A DNA stretch of 64,000 nucleotides, from positions 185,821 to 249,820 of the forward strand of contig JAKUHH010000108.1 of NCBI GenBank assembly GCA_022701365.1. The letters are read 5' to 3'. The notes under the pieces are model-generated. The model ran no database searches and had not been told where the DNA came from. It was given only the letters and a program-made list of their open reading frames with translations. This DNA comes from Mycocentrospora acerina (lineage: Eukaryota > Ascomycota > Dothideomycetes > Pleosporales). Below are positions 44,373 to 57,616 of the stretch, in pieces (positions within the stretch are counted from its first letter, which is position 1; each line of letters opens with the position of its first letter). Position numbers and translations under genes: made by a program.

Positions 44373-45113
44373 TCACGCCTCCTCCTCAGCCCCCTCCTGC
44401 CTCCTATTCTTCGCCCCGCGATAAATCCAATTATCATCCTCCCCCTCGGCACCCCACCTCCTCTTCGCCCACACCATAGCATCCTGCCCCAGCCCGTACC
44501 CCAACCCGACCAGCACGCCCATGCGAATCGTCCTCGCCGCCGTAGAAACCGGAAACTGATGCCAAGCGCTCCACAAGCCGCCCGTCACCATGCCCGCACA
44601 CGCACTGCTCACCCAATCTCTCGAGACACACACCCCCTTATCAATCCTCCGCAGATCCAGCTCGTCGACGCCCTCCATCTCGCTGATTGTGCGGCCCGCG
44701 CGCCAGGTGCCGCGGAAGATGTCGAGGCTCTCCTCCACGATGAAGAAGACGCTCGTCCACGCGGCGATCCACGTGCCCTTGCGCAGCCCGTCGGTAATGC
44801 CGTGCCGCATCTTGTAGTAGTTTTTCGACTTGTGGTACAGGTACCAGCCTGGCTGGGAGACGGGCAGGCGGTGGGCGTTTTCGGCGCGGAAGCGCATCGC
44901 GGCCATGTGGCCAGAGGTGGTGCTGCCGAGGGTGAAGCCACAGAAGAAGGAGGTGAAGGTGGTGAGGAGGAGGCGCCGGTCAAAGGGCATGTTTAGGCGG
45001 GGTGCGTTGGAGGGGGGTTTGGGGCGCGTGGCGGTGGGTGGTGGTGGTGTGGGGTCATTGGAGGGGAAGGACAGCGCTGGTGGTAGTGCTGTTGTGGGGG
45101 TTGGAGTTGCCAT
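44373..45113 (-). CDS. Tim17/Tim22/Tim23-family membrane protein
   Basis: A single exon of 246 residues from the ATG at 45113 (an upstream in-frame TTG is not used). A Pro/Thr-rich N-terminus of about 40 residues is followed by several moderately hydrophobic Gly-rich helices: LTTFTSFFCGFTLGSTTSG, a central GLRKGTWIAAWTSVFFIVEES and AGMVTGGLWSAW, and a last MGVLVGLGYGLGQD. Short Gly-rich helices with charged residues near their ends are the mark of the Tim17 fold, and this protein resembles the less-studied fungal members related to TIMMDC1 rather than the core translocase subunits. The C-terminus is basic and then acidic. Likely in the mitochondrial inner membrane. Function unproven. Confidence 0.7.
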   Translation of the reverse strand: MATPTPTTALPPALSFPSNDPTPPPPTATRPKPPSNAPRLNMPFDRRLLLTTFTSFFCGFTLGSTTSGHMAAMRFRAENAHRLPVSQPGWYLYHKSKNYYKMRHGITDGLRKGTWIAAWTSVFFIVEESLDIFRGTWRAGRTISEMEGVDELDLRRIDKGVCVSRDWVSSACAGMVTGGLWSAWHQFPVSTAARTIRMGVLVGLGYGLGQDAMVWAKRRWGAEGEDDNWIYRGAKNRRQEGAEEEA

Positions 45114-45639
45114 TGTGGCGTGTGGGTGGGAGGGTTTGGGCACGTGAGAAGATTCGTATGTGTGGTGGTTGCGGAGGAGATGCGGAGGTGTGCGGAGGTG
45201 CGAGGCGAGAGCGAACGTCAATTTGGAGGTCGACCTCGCTGGTCTGGGGGTTGTTTATGTGAGGCGGTAATCCCAATCTTTTGGTCCTTGGCTGGATGAA
45301 TTTCTTTTGCGGCACAGCGCTCGCGAATGGGATCAATCGTCGTGGAAGCCTGGGGCGCAGAATGAAGCTTCACGCCAAGACATGTCAGCTGGCATCGTGT
45401 GTGGTCGCGCCTCGCTCGACCCCGCATTACGCCTCCCCTTCACTTGCGCAGAAACGCGTCTTTCAACCTCAAAGCCCTACATAATATTAGTGGCCTTTAT
45501 CAGACGCAAATTTGACGCGTTTAAGGCAAGATCTACGAGACTGTATTGATAACTGCCAGTCGCCACTTGTCTCCCAAACTTCGCACCGCTCACGAACGCG
45601 CCTTCCTCCCCATTTACTCGTAGTATTCACTTCTACGCA
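45114..45639. promoter_or_regulatory. Shared divergent promoter
   Basis: 526 bases between the Tim17-family start (minus) and the next gene (plus). Contains the promoters of both. No defined regulator motif is recognised. Confidence 0.45.
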
Positions 45640-46185
45640 ATGACTACGCCCTCGCCACAAACCTGGACGCTGCGCTTAAAGTCCCGCAAGACCACCATCC
45701 TCCTGCACGTCGACCCCCTCCACACCTTCACCACGATAAAGTCGCACCTCTACAACGCCCTCACTGAAACGGGACTTAAAGACACCGACGGTTCCACAGT
45801 ACCGCTCCCCTCATCACCTGCCGACATCCAACTTGGCCGCCCAGTCGACATCAACGATGCGCATCAGGGCTTCCAGCTTGGCGAGTGGGAATACGCCGCT
45901 TCGGACGAGTACGAGGGCAAAGGGAAGGGCAAGGGCAAATCGAGCGCGACAGGCGTGAACAACTCCCCCATGGGTGCAAACCTCAAGGACAATGCTGTGT
46001 TGGCGTTTCGGTGGGAGGGCGACGGGGTGTGGGACGGCAGGGACGATGCTATGGAGGGGGATTTGGACAGTGGACTGAGTGGGAAGGGTGTGGATATGTG
46101 GGGTGTTCAGCTTGCGAGCTTTGATGACGCGTATGGAGTTACGAATGAGAGTGATGTTGGTGGAGGGAGGGAGTTTGAGGGGTGA
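45640..46185 (+). CDS. Unrecognised 181-residue protein, possible ubiquitin-like N-terminus
   Basis: A single exon. The first 85 residues (WTLRLKSRKTTILLHVDPLHTFTTIKSHLYNAL...) have the strand-turn-strand-helix pattern of a beta-grasp domain, with QLGRPVDINDAHQGFQLGEW after it. A Lys/Gly run (EGKGKGKGKSS, about residues 91-101) links to an acidic Gly-rich C-terminus (FRWEGDGVWDGRDDAM). No signal peptide or membrane helix. The beta-grasp reading is inference from pattern only, and I do not recognise a named family. Confidence 0.65.
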   Translation: MTTPSPQTWTLRLKSRKTTILLHVDPLHTFTTIKSHLYNALTETGLKDTDGSTVPLPSSPADIQLGRPVDINDAHQGFQLGEWEYAASDEYEGKGKGKGKSSATGVNNSPMGANLKDNAVLAFRWEGDGVWDGRDDAMEGDLDSGLSGKGVDMWGVQLASFDDAYGVTNESDVGGGREFEG

Positions 46186-46637
46186 AGAAGAGTCGACGAG
46201 GGAGGAAATGTGCTTGAGGCACATGAACAGCATATGTGTTAGATGGCTACAGTGTGAGATGGTACAGCATGAGAAAATAGAAGGTCACGGTAAGTATTTC
46301 GCTTACTTGGTCAGAAGGTCTGACTGACTGCTCTTAGATGCTTAGATTGATTTGGATGAAAAATAACCGATTTACGTTAAAAATTTTATTCGCAGGCTCT
46401 CAGTGTCAGCGCTACCACTCACTTTGTTTAAATAACTTGATGAGCTTCGCTGACACACACGTCACCTCAATTATGCATAATATCAAAGCTTCAAGTCTCT
46501 TAAAGTAATCGTACAATAAGTATTGATTGCTTTCCTTCAACTTGAGCTGCTTAGCTCAGTGACGAAGTATGACTCTACGCAGCTTAACATTCTCAAAAGC
46601 TCAAAGCGTAACGCATATTGAGCACTTCCGCTTGTTT

Positions 46638-46669
<32 letters not shown>

Positions 46670-46671
46670 GC
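46638..46671 (+). repeat. CAG trinucleotide repeat
   Basis: About eleven CAG units with one TAG interruption, in non-coding sequence. Confidence 0.9.
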
Positions 46672-47910
46672 ATCTAAACCTCTACTAGATTCTAACAGCA
46701 AGTTCGCCCTTGACAGGCCTCATGCTCCCACGACGCCCATAACACTTTAATAAGCCACACGACGCAGAGCAGAATCCCTGACGAGCGTCTCACGCTATGC
46801 GTTTCAAAACACAAGCAAGACCATTACGAGCATGTCGTTTATTGAGCTACAGTGTATCCCTCAAAAGCCAAAGAAGCACGTCATCACCTCATACTCGTTC
46901 GGAACACTGAACTCTAACTCCACAGCCCGCGCGGATTCCGGTTCGACGCCCCCATCCCTCAGCTTCCTCTATACTCAGCTCTCGTATCGAGATATACCTA
47001 GTTCCTCAGCTACACTGCACTCCTTACGCCTTCCCCAGAGTCGCACAGAGCACGTTTGACACCCATATTCAGGAAACTCCGTGTCGAAAACACTCAAGTA
47101 ATTCGCTCATGGCTGCTTATGCTCGCAAACATTTTGATTTTTTTTGTCTGGATAGCTCTGTACTGTTTAGGCGAGAGATGATTTGAGTTTCAAGGAGAGT
47201 ATGTGATACGTTCCGAGGAGGTGCATGCTTTATTCTCACAAAGCATGTACTTGTAGAACAGAGTTAGGGAAGAAAAAATTACAACGGTATTTCAATCACA
47301 GAATCATGGGTATGTGTCCAATCGCACATAAATGCCGCAGATTGGTGTTTTTCTCCTTGTGATGAATATCTGATGTGTCGGATGTTGGGCTCATGTTGCT
47401 TGAGGATTCCAGCCTTGTGCCGTTTCACTTAGTCTCCCTCCTCTCGACTGGTCGCCCACAAGCTCTATGCCGCTCATGTCTCTCGAGTCCGGTACTTCCC
47501 ATTGCTCTGGCACTTTGCCAGCCATCTCGCCTAAATTTTGCCGACTGGGTCCAGGGGAGCGAACATGTTGAGTTCCCGCATGATTGCTGGCGCCATAGAG
47601 CTTGATTCGTGAGGCGGCACTGGCGGTACACAACAACGGGGCAATGGCCGATGTCTTGCGGCAGCGATCATTATGCATGGCGTACAAGCTGCATGGTGTT
47701 TATGCAATGTGCGATGGCCATTGGTAGGTCTAGATGAAATGTTCACAAGATGGCGGTGTAAAAGTGTTGAGCATGGAGTTTGTGTAACGACGTGACTGAC
47801 GAGCGAGCTGGTGGGGTGCTGCGGACCGTCGACAAGGTTTACTTTGCTGTTCGGAAGACTGCTTCCTGATGAGTGTAATCTGGAGAGAGTCGTGTAGCGT
47901 AGTTGGCGTT

Positions 47911-47968
47911 AATGGAATGGTAATATGGTGGTATTGGAGTGGTAATGGAGTGGTAATGTGGTGGTGAT
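47911..47968 (+). repeat. GGTAATGGAGT imperfect tandem repeat
   Basis: Four to five imperfect copies of a unit like GGTAATGGAGTGGTAATG over about 58 bases. Confidence 0.65.
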
Positions 47969-49962
47969 TGTGGTTGAGAGCTCCCTGCTCGGACTACAAC
48001 TTGGAAGATACCACTCGACTCGAGTGCTCTGAAAATAGTAAGAGACCAACAGACTAAGTACCTGAACTCGTTACCAATCGACACTGTACATCAGTACTGG
48101 AACAACAATCCAGTCTGCAACATATATCTGGTAATCACTAAACCTGCAAGTTCTGATCGGTAAAAAAACTCTACGACACGCTGCTGTATGGTTGCCCCAT
48201 CGTGGACAGGTGCGAGAATGTTGTGACTGGATGTCCTCGAGAGGCATGCAGAGCCGCATGTGGCTATCGTGTGAATCGGTGTATTATTTCCCTTTTTATG
48301 TGTTTGTTACCAAGGGTCATTTGCTCGTGATCGAATACCACTTAGATGACTATGGCTTGTCAGTGATGGATCGAACCACCGTCTTGGGATCTCCAGCAGT
48401 CGACGTACCAAAAGCAAAGCAAACGCGTTGAAAAGTAGTTTTTTTTTTCAGAACGTGGTGCTACGCGATTCTACGTTCAGCCTCGGAACAGGGCGTCTAT
48501 CAACAGGCTCCCTCCTATGCGAGGCATCTTGATAAGCGGATTGTGGCTTCGTAACAAGTTATACTATACCATGATATATTGGACTAGAAAACAAAAGCAA
48601 TATGTTTTATGGTATGTTTTCAAGGCTAGAATGAAACGTATCGTGTTCAGTACTATCATGTTTCAGTGATTTAAATTCCTGTATTGTCCTCCGCGGCAAG
48701 GTATAAATGACCAGTGGTGCCATCTGCTTGCGGATGCGAGGATCACCTGAACGGCGGAAATAATATCTCCGGGTAAAATTTCCAAATTCGATCGTAGCTG
48801 CCACATCGCAACGACTCATTGTAGACGAGAATCGTGAATGGTGCCCCAAAGAGTATATTCGTATCGAGTCTTGGCAACTCGCTACCACTCAAACCCAATT
48901 AGATGTTGCTTGACCAAACGGCTGAATACCTACTACTGCCCCACACGCTGCACACTAACCTCGAGTTATTTGTTTTCCCATGGCTACTTCCTAGCATTTC
49001 CAGACCCAACTCGAATCATCATGGCATACCGTCGAAAACGGATCGTGTCGAATTCACGATGCAAGTCAAAGCCTTGGGTCACCGAAGATCAGGTCTAGAA
49101 CATTCAGCCCACCGGTTGGTGGGGGTTCCCCGGAGCGTTTCTCATGCCTATCAATAAATTTAGTGGCGGGTACCTCACGCTGTCATATCCACTTGAACTT
49201 TGCTGGCGTTGTACGCGTGAAATCGCAAACGGCGAGACCAATGCAATGGGTCGTGTAGTGCGCTTATGCCTGTGGTGAAACATTCGATTTGGTTATCAGG
49301 CTGGCATAGTATCTTTCTACGTTGGCATTGATGACTTTTAGGAAGTGGTTCTGCGAGACATCCTCCCCCCTCCCCCTGACGTGACATGTGTAGTAGAATA
49401 TGCTCTTAAGAAGGGGGAACTTCCGTCCCTGGATAATACTGAATGGTGCTCCTGTTCGTCATCGAACCCCCTTACTAAGGATCGTAAAAAATGCACAGTT
49501 GTGAGCATAAGCAAATAATAGTCTCGTAAGCTATCCCTGTTAATAATGGGGGATTATGTACATGACACATGTCGGGCGCCAACTTTACGTACTGAGGTGG
49601 TCTGACATGAGACGTTGAAGAGCAGCCGGACAGATGGAGAGACGGGGGCTGGAATGTGCCTTTTGTTTTTCTTTCATATCGAATAGCAACAGCGTGCGAA
49701 AATGTGTGGTTCGAGGCAGTATGTTGTTTGTATCTTCTAGCCTTCCATCATTGGTCAAGATAGTAAAATTGTACTGTAGTAATAAGTGCTGTGATTTTGA
49801 GATGTTCTTCATCATGTCTTGTAAACCAGCAAAACCGAGAAAAATGTATACAGGCAACACAAACCGATATTAATTGAAAGAAAATCGCAATCGCTGATTG
49901 CAAACGTACTAAACTCCACCGTGGAAATGACCGAGAATAGTGATACCTCCAAAAGACCTCTG

Positions 49963-52900
49963 TCATTCAATGCCAGGATCCCTTCTCCGTCTTCTCCACA
50001 AATCGACATCTATCTCCGGGATTAGGACAGGAACAGTCAACTCGGAAGCTGAGTCAGAAAAGTGGCAAGAATAACAATATCGGCGTGATTGCTGATCTTG
50101 CAGATACTCTTGTGTAGTAGGTATCGCCACTGGTTCCGGGGCATTAGACGCGGGGATCAATCGCGCAGACCAGGAAGAATGATCACGGTCTGATATTGAT
50201 TGTACAACATCATTGAGAAAAGAGGGCTGATGCATCTTCCTTTGTGAAGAATGTATGGAGGAATGAATTGGTTCGCTGGTGCGTGGGTACGCATGGCATG
50301 CAAACAAAGGCTCCGATATCTGAGAAATGGATGGAATAGACTGATGTCTTGATTGTGGCGGTGGCGGCGGCGGCGGCAAATCAGATGTGCTGTGTGAACG
50401 ATCGTGGTGCTGTCTTGTCTCTGCTGTTTCGCACGGTTTTGTTTCCCGGAAGCGAGGCGGAAAACCTGGCTGTCGACGATGGGTTGCAGTAGGGGTTACA
50501 TCATTATTGGGTAGTTGATGCATGGATGACGCCAAGCTTGCTCGTAGCCTCAGGATTCCCACATCTTGTGGCTGATAACCTGGGTCCTGTCGTGTCGTAG
50601 CGCGGTGAGCTGTAGCCAGTTCCCATGGACCCTCATGTCTATCATTGGGTCCGTCCAATTTTGACTCGCCTGGCTCTTGCTTGAGTGTACAACTAGATGC
50701 ATCGCTCAACTCATCCATTCCTGGCACAGTCCATGAAAATGCCTCGAAGGCCTCGGGGATAAAGGATTGAAGACCGGGATCTTCCAGCAGGAGCATGCCT
50801 TTATTGGACATGACGGTGTCGGGCAGTGCCTTTGGGCTACGGCTCGCCTGAAATTTACTGGCTTCATGCATGTCGGAGTCATTTCCCCGTCCATACCCTT
50901 GTATCTCTGACACTTCAGTCGGAAGATCCATAATTTGTTGCAGTTCTTGCAAGCCCCAGCTTATCCTTTCCACAGCCAAACTCGCGAGCCTGTGGACTTC
51001 ATTATCTTGAAGTTCACGGAACACAGCATACGCCTGCTCCACCTTCAAGATTCCAGGGGTGACTCTTCCAATTTCCAAGGCGTCTAGGATAATAAGCATG
51101 CACGAATTGAAGGCTTGTTGAGAGATTGTCCAGGAAATAAGCGCAGCTGGAGCTCGATGGTAAAAGAATAAAAATGCCGTAAGGAGATCCTCCGATGACG
51201 AGAGGACTAAAGATCGGCCGCGAAGTGAGGCTGTCGTCGATGTAGTTGGTGAGGAATGTGACGAAGACGATTGGTTTATAGCTCGAAATGACGAGGAAGC
51301 TTTGCTGTTGGGCGTGTGGGAATGTCCGGTATTCTTGTCGGATCTCTGACGGTTGAGAAGGACCAAATAGGTGTGCGTCTTGCAATAATAAACTAAATCA
51401 TGTGAGAAATGGTCACGCCATCGCAAAGCGAGTGGACAAGATGAACAAACCAACAGCCATGGCACTCAACGGCCATTCAGGAATTTCTGTTTCTTCGCTG
51501 ATCCAAGACTCGTCAAACTGTAGTTTCTCGGGCATTGTATCGAGAAGAGCCTTGAGAAGGTCGGTAAACTCGTCGATCCTGGCATCAGTCAATCGATCGC
51601 CACTCAATATTTGCCTCGCCAGAAGGGTGAAGTGGTTAACAAAATCCCCAAATCGTAGCATGCGAGGATCAGTAGTCAATTCATGAGGAGGTGGGCAGTC
51701 TCCAATACCGCTGATTCCAAGGGGGCGACCCAGAGTCATTGAATATTGTTCGTCCATGTGTAGCATCCACCACCAAAGAGTTTGACGAATGGCACATTCC
51801 CTCTGTGTTGGCGGGGCTGGGTCAAGATATTTAGGGTTGCGATGAAGTCCGATAGACTGAGCCATTCGGATGGTAGTACCGAATAATGTCCACGCCTCCA
51901 TAAACCTTCCAGAATGGGTCAGATATGGGCCCATCATAATGAGCGTTTCGATTGCCAGGATTGTTGGTTTGTACAGATACGATGCCATTCGCAGCGCCTG
52001 CATCGAGGCTGCAACTGAAAATAATGTCAGATTTGGAATCCCATTGAACTCTAACAACTTACTATACACGTTACCTTTCTGTACCTCTTCATTCATGACT
52101 TGAGCATCCCAACGTCCACCACCCGTGTCCCATACTGAATGAAGCGCACCTAACGCCATAGCTGCAAAGATAAGTGCAAGCATGTCGGGGCACATGGCCG
52201 CACTTTTTCGCCTGTCAGAAAGGAATCGCTCCACCTCACTCCTAGTGATCTCAATAGACACGTGAGGAAATGAACAGACTGTAATTCGTTTGTCAAAGGC
52301 ATCTAGATAGTTAAGAAGCTGCTCATCCGAAGGAAGAATTTTTAGTAACTGCGGTATGCATTGATCAGGTGTGGCGTGAAATAGTGTCGGAAATGGATAT
52401 GAAGATGGTGTTTTTGGTGTATACATATCTGAACCGCGTGGCATGAGATGTGACAAAGATTGCGCCGACATTGGAGCGAGGTTTGCGGCAGCAAACTTGT
52501 TAAACATTAGCCTATAATTTGATTCAAATTTCACGAAACTTACATCTGTAATAATATTGGCAAGTCCAGGGCTTCCAAAGTAGATAGAATCAGTCCATTC
52601 AGCGCCCTGGAATCGTTTCTGTCTCGCAACCCGTCGTTTTTGTGCCGGATTGCTCAATCTCTCGCCAGACTGAGACTCTGGGGAGGCCGCTGCATCCGAG
52701 TCGTCGTCTTCGATGGGGATCCTACTTGCACGTAGTCGTTCCTTTAGGCGCATATTTTCTGCGCGGAGCTTTCGAAGCTCATAAGACTGTTGAATGGGTG
52801 CATAGTCACCACCTTCTGCGACAAAATGGCACTCTTTTGGTGCCCCACGAGCGCAGCATGCTGAGCAAGGTTTGGTTCGATCGCACTATGACTCAAGTTA

Positions 52901-53113
52901 GCTAAGTCCATGGGCGCATATCTGTATGCGAACTTTGTTTAGTAGATCCTGGTAAATATAACAGAAGCTTGGAACACATACCTTGACCTTCCTCTCTCGA
53001 CACTTTGTACAAGACAACAATTGCCTTGATTGCTGAGCCCGTTGCTTTCTCTTTGTACCCTCGACTAGGCCATCAACGGACATGTGCATCCGATTGTTGG
53101 GAAAGTCTGACAT
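49963..53113 (-). CDS. Zn2Cys6 transcription factor with fungal-specific domain
   Basis: Five exons, complement(join(49963..51392,51451..52014,52063..52495,52544..52885,52982..53113)), give about 966 residues. The zinc cluster spans residues 35-63 (Cys 35, 38, 45, 51, 54 and 63; C-x2-C-x6-C-x5-C-x2-C-x8-C) and is only completed by the first splice. A leucine-containing coiled coil follows (ELRKLRAENMRLKERLRA). The fungal-specific regulatory domain covers about residues 150-540, with AASMQALRMASYLYKPT, LIMMGPYLTHSGRF, MAQSIGLHR and TLWWWMLHMDEQYSMTLGRPLGI. The C-terminal 400 residues are Ser/Pro/Gln-rich, likely an activation region. Two introns, 52496-52543 and 52015-52062, are each 48 nt, in frame and free of stops. 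The last intron (GTTTGT...TTTAG) was chosen because it restores the YYCKTHTYLVLLNRQR pattern of the family. Targets unknown. Confidence 0.88.
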
Positions 53114-54364
53114 GGTAAAATAGGTGAACGCTGGTGGTCAAGAACGCGACCGCTATCCAGATGAGTCTTGGCCCGAAGAAAGTGCACTGTTCTCTCATAC
53201 AAAGACCCTTGTGCCAAATAGTCTGGTATTGTGCGCATTATCTTCTTCGGCTCTAGTGAAGCCTCAGCCATTCACGATTCAAGCCTCAGAACTCTCGTGA
53301 TCTAATCAGTAAACCACACTACCATCTCTCCTTTCGAAGTAGAACCTAGAACCTAGAACCGAGAACTCAAAACTCAGGGTCCGGTGACAGAGGAAAGCAA
53401 GTGCGAAAAAGGACCCCTACGAACCAAACGTGATTTGACAACGCGATCAAATGTTGTACACCCCCACGACTGAGATTCTGGACCAGATCACTGCATCCGT
53501 CGAGCCGCATGGCCAGCTCTCGCCAGTACCACACGGATATCGCCAAGGCTTAGAGCACACGCTTTGATGGGTTCAAGGAGATATTACACAAGCTAATCTT
53601 CTGGCATATCCTTACACATCTTACTTACCTACCGCGAGCCGCCCCCCTCAAAAGCCGCAGGATTTTCTGCCGCACGAACCGGCTCTCTTGCCATCCTTCC
53701 AAATCTTCCCAAAAAAATCAGCATCCACTTGATGTCTTGTTTACGATCAGACCCGATGTATCCCTGTTGAGTGAGTCCTGCGGCGTTAGCGCAGCAGGTG
53801 GCTGGCGATTGGCGTGACAAGGATTTATGTTGATCTGCCTTGCTGATCCGCTCTAACGTAACATCTGATTGCTCATCACCGCCCCAGCTCTCTCTCTGTG
53901 CCGTAAAGAATCGCAAAGCATCTCCTGCTGTGGCTTTCGCTTTCGCTTGCGACTGTAGCGTGATTTGGAATTGCCAAGTATGCTGTAAAGTTGTCTTAAA
54001 ATTACGCGTGCCAGCGTCCCGCGCCGTCGCGTAAGAGCGCCTTCGGAACCAGTACTTTGGGAGTCGGCACTGTGGTCTAGAAGTTTGGTGGAGGCGAATG
54101 CAAGGTCCCAGTTGCACCGAGCTGATGACACCTACAACCTAACTCGTAGGCCATTTTAAAACAAAAGGGCTGGAAGCTAAATCCGCCCACGTCGCACAAC
54201 ATAAATTTTCTCCTACCCTGCACGACGCATCGACTATTCTCGGTCATCGCCCAGCTAAGTCTACACGAGCCGCGAGGCACATGTACAACGGCCTTACATG
54301 AAAATCTACTTGAAACGAAAACGAATCAGAATCAGTTCGTCAACATGAGGCTTGCAAGGCTGCC
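53114..54364. other. 1.25-kb intergenic region
   Basis: Promoter of the Zn2Cys6 gene and the 3' flank of the exoribonuclease gene. It holds a short TAGAACC/GAACT repeat (53340-53374). Chance frames at 53629-54131 have no features. Confidence 0.5.
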
Positions 54365-57300
54365 CTAAAACGTGTCGATTTCTCGGTACAGTAAGCGGAT
54401 GGGCGATACGAATATGGCCTGTAAGCTCATGTCCACCGAACGAAGCCGTACCTCCCATTCATCCCCGATCTGCATATCTTCCCCTTTCAACATGGTCACC
54501 GTGAGACCGTATTCGGGTATGTATCCCATTGTTCTGAAGGAGCCCATTTTGCTCTTCTCATCGGCTACATGGCGAACCCAGCACTTGAACACGTCCGGAA
54601 GATGAGCTTCCTTGTAATGAAAGGCACGCATCACTGCGAGAGCAGTCCAGAATCTGTTTGACGCATTCGACGCTGATTTGATGATCTTCTCTCTCGGTGA
54701 TAGCGTGATGATGGATTCCTGCATTTGACGCGGTGAAAAGGGCAAGAGACCACGCCGGCCGCTGCCATGTTCCCCGTTGAATTTCTTTCCAGACTGTGCC
54801 TCATACCGCAAAGCAGCTTCGATCTGCCAGTGAGCTATCATGTCGCTAAATCGCCGAAGTGGACTTGTCACTTTGACATAGCTGTAAGCTCCAATCATCT
54901 TGTGTGGTAATGGTGCAGAGTGTGCAACAGCCCGGCCAAGGGACTTGATGTATCGTGTCGCCAATCCTCTTGGCAGATCACCATGTTTCTTCAAGTAAGG
55001 TAGCACCAACCGCTGTTTGAGTTCTTCAGATGACAACGTTTCGTTGCTAGGCATTTCCACAGTGCCTCTATACATGACAGGGATATGTCTATCAGTGCAC
55101 CAGGATGCCGCCGTCTGACATGCAAGTAACATCATCTCTTCGACAATATTGGTCGCTTTGAACTCGGTAGTCACGATGCCTTTCGGTATTCTCTGCGTGA
55201 GTTCGATGATTGGGTCCCCTCGAATCATGCGCGCTTTGTCGAGTGATGGTGGGGTCCAGGAGAGTCCAGCCTGGTTAGCATTCTCAAAGATGCGCAGATC
55301 AGGAGTATTGCCGATGAGATGTAAGGCTCCACGTGCATCACGTATCTTCCTAAGAGCTCGTGTTATGCTAAAGATATCCCTCAGCTCTTGAAGCTGACCA
55401 GAAGATACGTGTACGCGTTTGGCATTGGGTTCGGCGTGTGGTATGTCTCCACCGACGACAAGTCTTCGTATTTCCACGGTCGGCTCATCATCACCCAAAA
55501 GATGAGACAGCTCAGATGGTGTGATACTAATAATATTTTGCACAGTACCAGACTGGATCTTGGTCTCCAGCACTTTCCCAGTACGGTTGACACGCGTGCT
55601 AAATGTGATGACCGGTCTGCTACGAGCGATACTGAAATACTCTTGGGAAGCCCATGTAGGTATCATTGGAAAACTTCTCTCAGGCAGGTAGACAGTTTCA
55701 GTCATATGCGCAGCGAGGCCAGATAAAGTGTGAGTTTTTTCGAAAAACGCAGTTGGGTTGGCTACATGGACATGTAACCAAAACTCTGATTCTGAGCCAC
55801 GGATATTTTCAATTGAGATGCCATCATCAATCTCTTGGGCGCCAACGGGATCGATACAATAGACGGTTGTTGCTCCCCAGTCGCGGCGTAGATCAACCAT
55901 GGAATCTATGAAATCAGGATTCTTCTGCAAAGCCTCCGTTTTAGCACTCAAGACTTCCAAATTGCGCGACAAACGGATCGTGGGAAGCATTAGCTGCTCA
56001 TCGTAGAGATGCCGGTTCTCATAAGGTGAGATCACTCCAATCTCTTGAAGGAACAACACGCCAGTGGAACGCTTGCATGCTCTCATTGTTTCGTCCAGGT
56101 TATCTGCGTTGTATATAGCCTCTGACCCGTAACACCCCGTTGCCATGATGATACTCGCGCTGGCCGAATGAAATGCAGCCATGCGCGCAAATTGTATCGG
56201 GAGGCACCATGCGTGGATGAAATTGATTATTTGCTTATCAGTGCTGGAGAAAGATTCGCCCCAGACTATTTGTGAAGTAGATGGTAGATCTGGAGAATGA
56301 AGAGACTTGCTTGGCCCGACAAATCCGAAATTGGGGTCACGGGATTTTCGACTCTGAGCAACTAGTCTACGAGCTCTCTCAATAAATTCTATCACGTAAG
56401 TTGCCCCTTTTGGACGTCTGTAGGCCGAGCGTTGAGGATTGCTTGTGGAAACCGCGAGATGTTCACGATATTCGCGAATCCATTCCAGAACTGTCTCGAC
56501 CACCTGCACGTCGTGCTTAGGTCGTATAGCAAATACGTTTGTCAAACGATGGCTGCGTGAGTCAGACTTAAAGCGGAATTCATCGTGGTGCAATGCTTTC
56601 CGCACTGCTAGGAGTGCTGCAGGTGATGGGGAAGAAGATACATCGTTTCCAGCAAGCAGCGATTTGGTGATTTGAGTAAGTGTCATCATACGAGTCCTGG
56701 TAGTATCCGCAAGGACTGCGTATGCAGTATCGAGCACCGGTGCATTTGCGCGGTAGATCCTCTCGGCTTCTTCGGTCATCTGCTCTAGAATTCTCTGCAC
56801 AGGAAGGGCAGCGTCCGCTGGTACATGAACCTCCCCTTTGGGATCGGCAACGCCAGGGTTCGTGGGTAGGAATGGGACAAGAGGTCGTAACATGGCAGGA
56901 TCGATGCAGCCGGGAATAGCAAAGGAGACTTTGGAGAGGATCGAATGGCTCCATCTGCCATTGACGGAGAAGAACTGGCTAACGTTGGCGAGCTGTTGGA
57001 CAAATACTGCGAGAACAGGCTCCCGGCCCGCTTGCCTACGCAAAGTCAGTTGGTCTGATCGCGCCAATATGAGTCACAGAAACTATACGATAACTCAACA
57101 ACATCACCAGGCTTCAAAAATAATCCAATTGTGATCAGTTCTTCGCCTTGATCATCTTCATCCCACTCTTCCAATCCCGTCTCCTCATCCGATTTGGCGT
57201 TCGTCGTGAGTTTGGACAGTCCATTATGTATGTCGCCATGAGCGGGGTGGTTCTCAAAGGCAGACAGCACCTCTTCACCGGGACCACCTAGCTCTCGTTG

Positions 57301-57616
57301 CCACTGTTCAAGGTGCTCGCGGATGGGCAATTCTTTTAGGCGAGGGACGAGGGCGGGGTCGAAGGTAGGCGAAGCAGTCACAGGAGTATTGGCTAGCTGC
57401 AAATGCTGGCCTCTGTCAGCTATGAGGCCATGGTGGGAGAGTTATAGGGTATCTCACAGTTGCAGACTGGTGAAGTGCTCGCCGCGGAAGTCGCAAAACT
57501 TTGACAGAAGCGAATTTGTCTCGGGGAGTTTGGGCGATTTTCTGGTATCTAGTTGACAGGCGCAATTGACATCGCCAGCAAACATCGCCAGCAATCCACA
57601 GCGAGCGAGGATGCAT
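54365..57616 (-). CDS. Mitochondrial 3'-5' exoribonuclease, DSS1/CYT-4-like (RNB)
   Basis: Three exons, complement(join(54365..57035,57089..57396,57458..57616)), give about 1045 residues. The first exon (53 codons) is Arg-rich without acidic clusters (MHPRSLWIAGDVCWRCQLRL) and looks like a mitochondrial targeting sequence. The third exon has a long N-terminal part and then the RNB catalytic domain, with DPVGAQEIDDGIS at about residues 550-562 holding the metal-binding Asp residues, and TSPLRRFSDMIAHWQIE later. The C-terminus is the S1-like beta segment. In yeast this enzyme (Dss1) works with Suv3 in the mitochondrial degradosome; in Neurospora CYT-4 is needed for mitochondrial RNA processing. 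No Suv3 gene is in the window. The second intron acceptor TGCGTAG was chosen because it joins VVELS to QAGREPVLAVFV. Confidence 0.92.

Larger units (their letters stand above)
46186..49962. other. 3.8-kb gene-poor region
   Basis: The longest gap in the window. AT-rich on average with a CAG repeat (46638-46671), a GGTAATGGAGT-type repeat (47911-47968) and some TGTGCTGT-rich sequence. Short ATG-started frames (46832-47059, for example) have no motif. No transposase, reverse transcriptase or terminal repeats are recognised. Confidence 0.5.
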
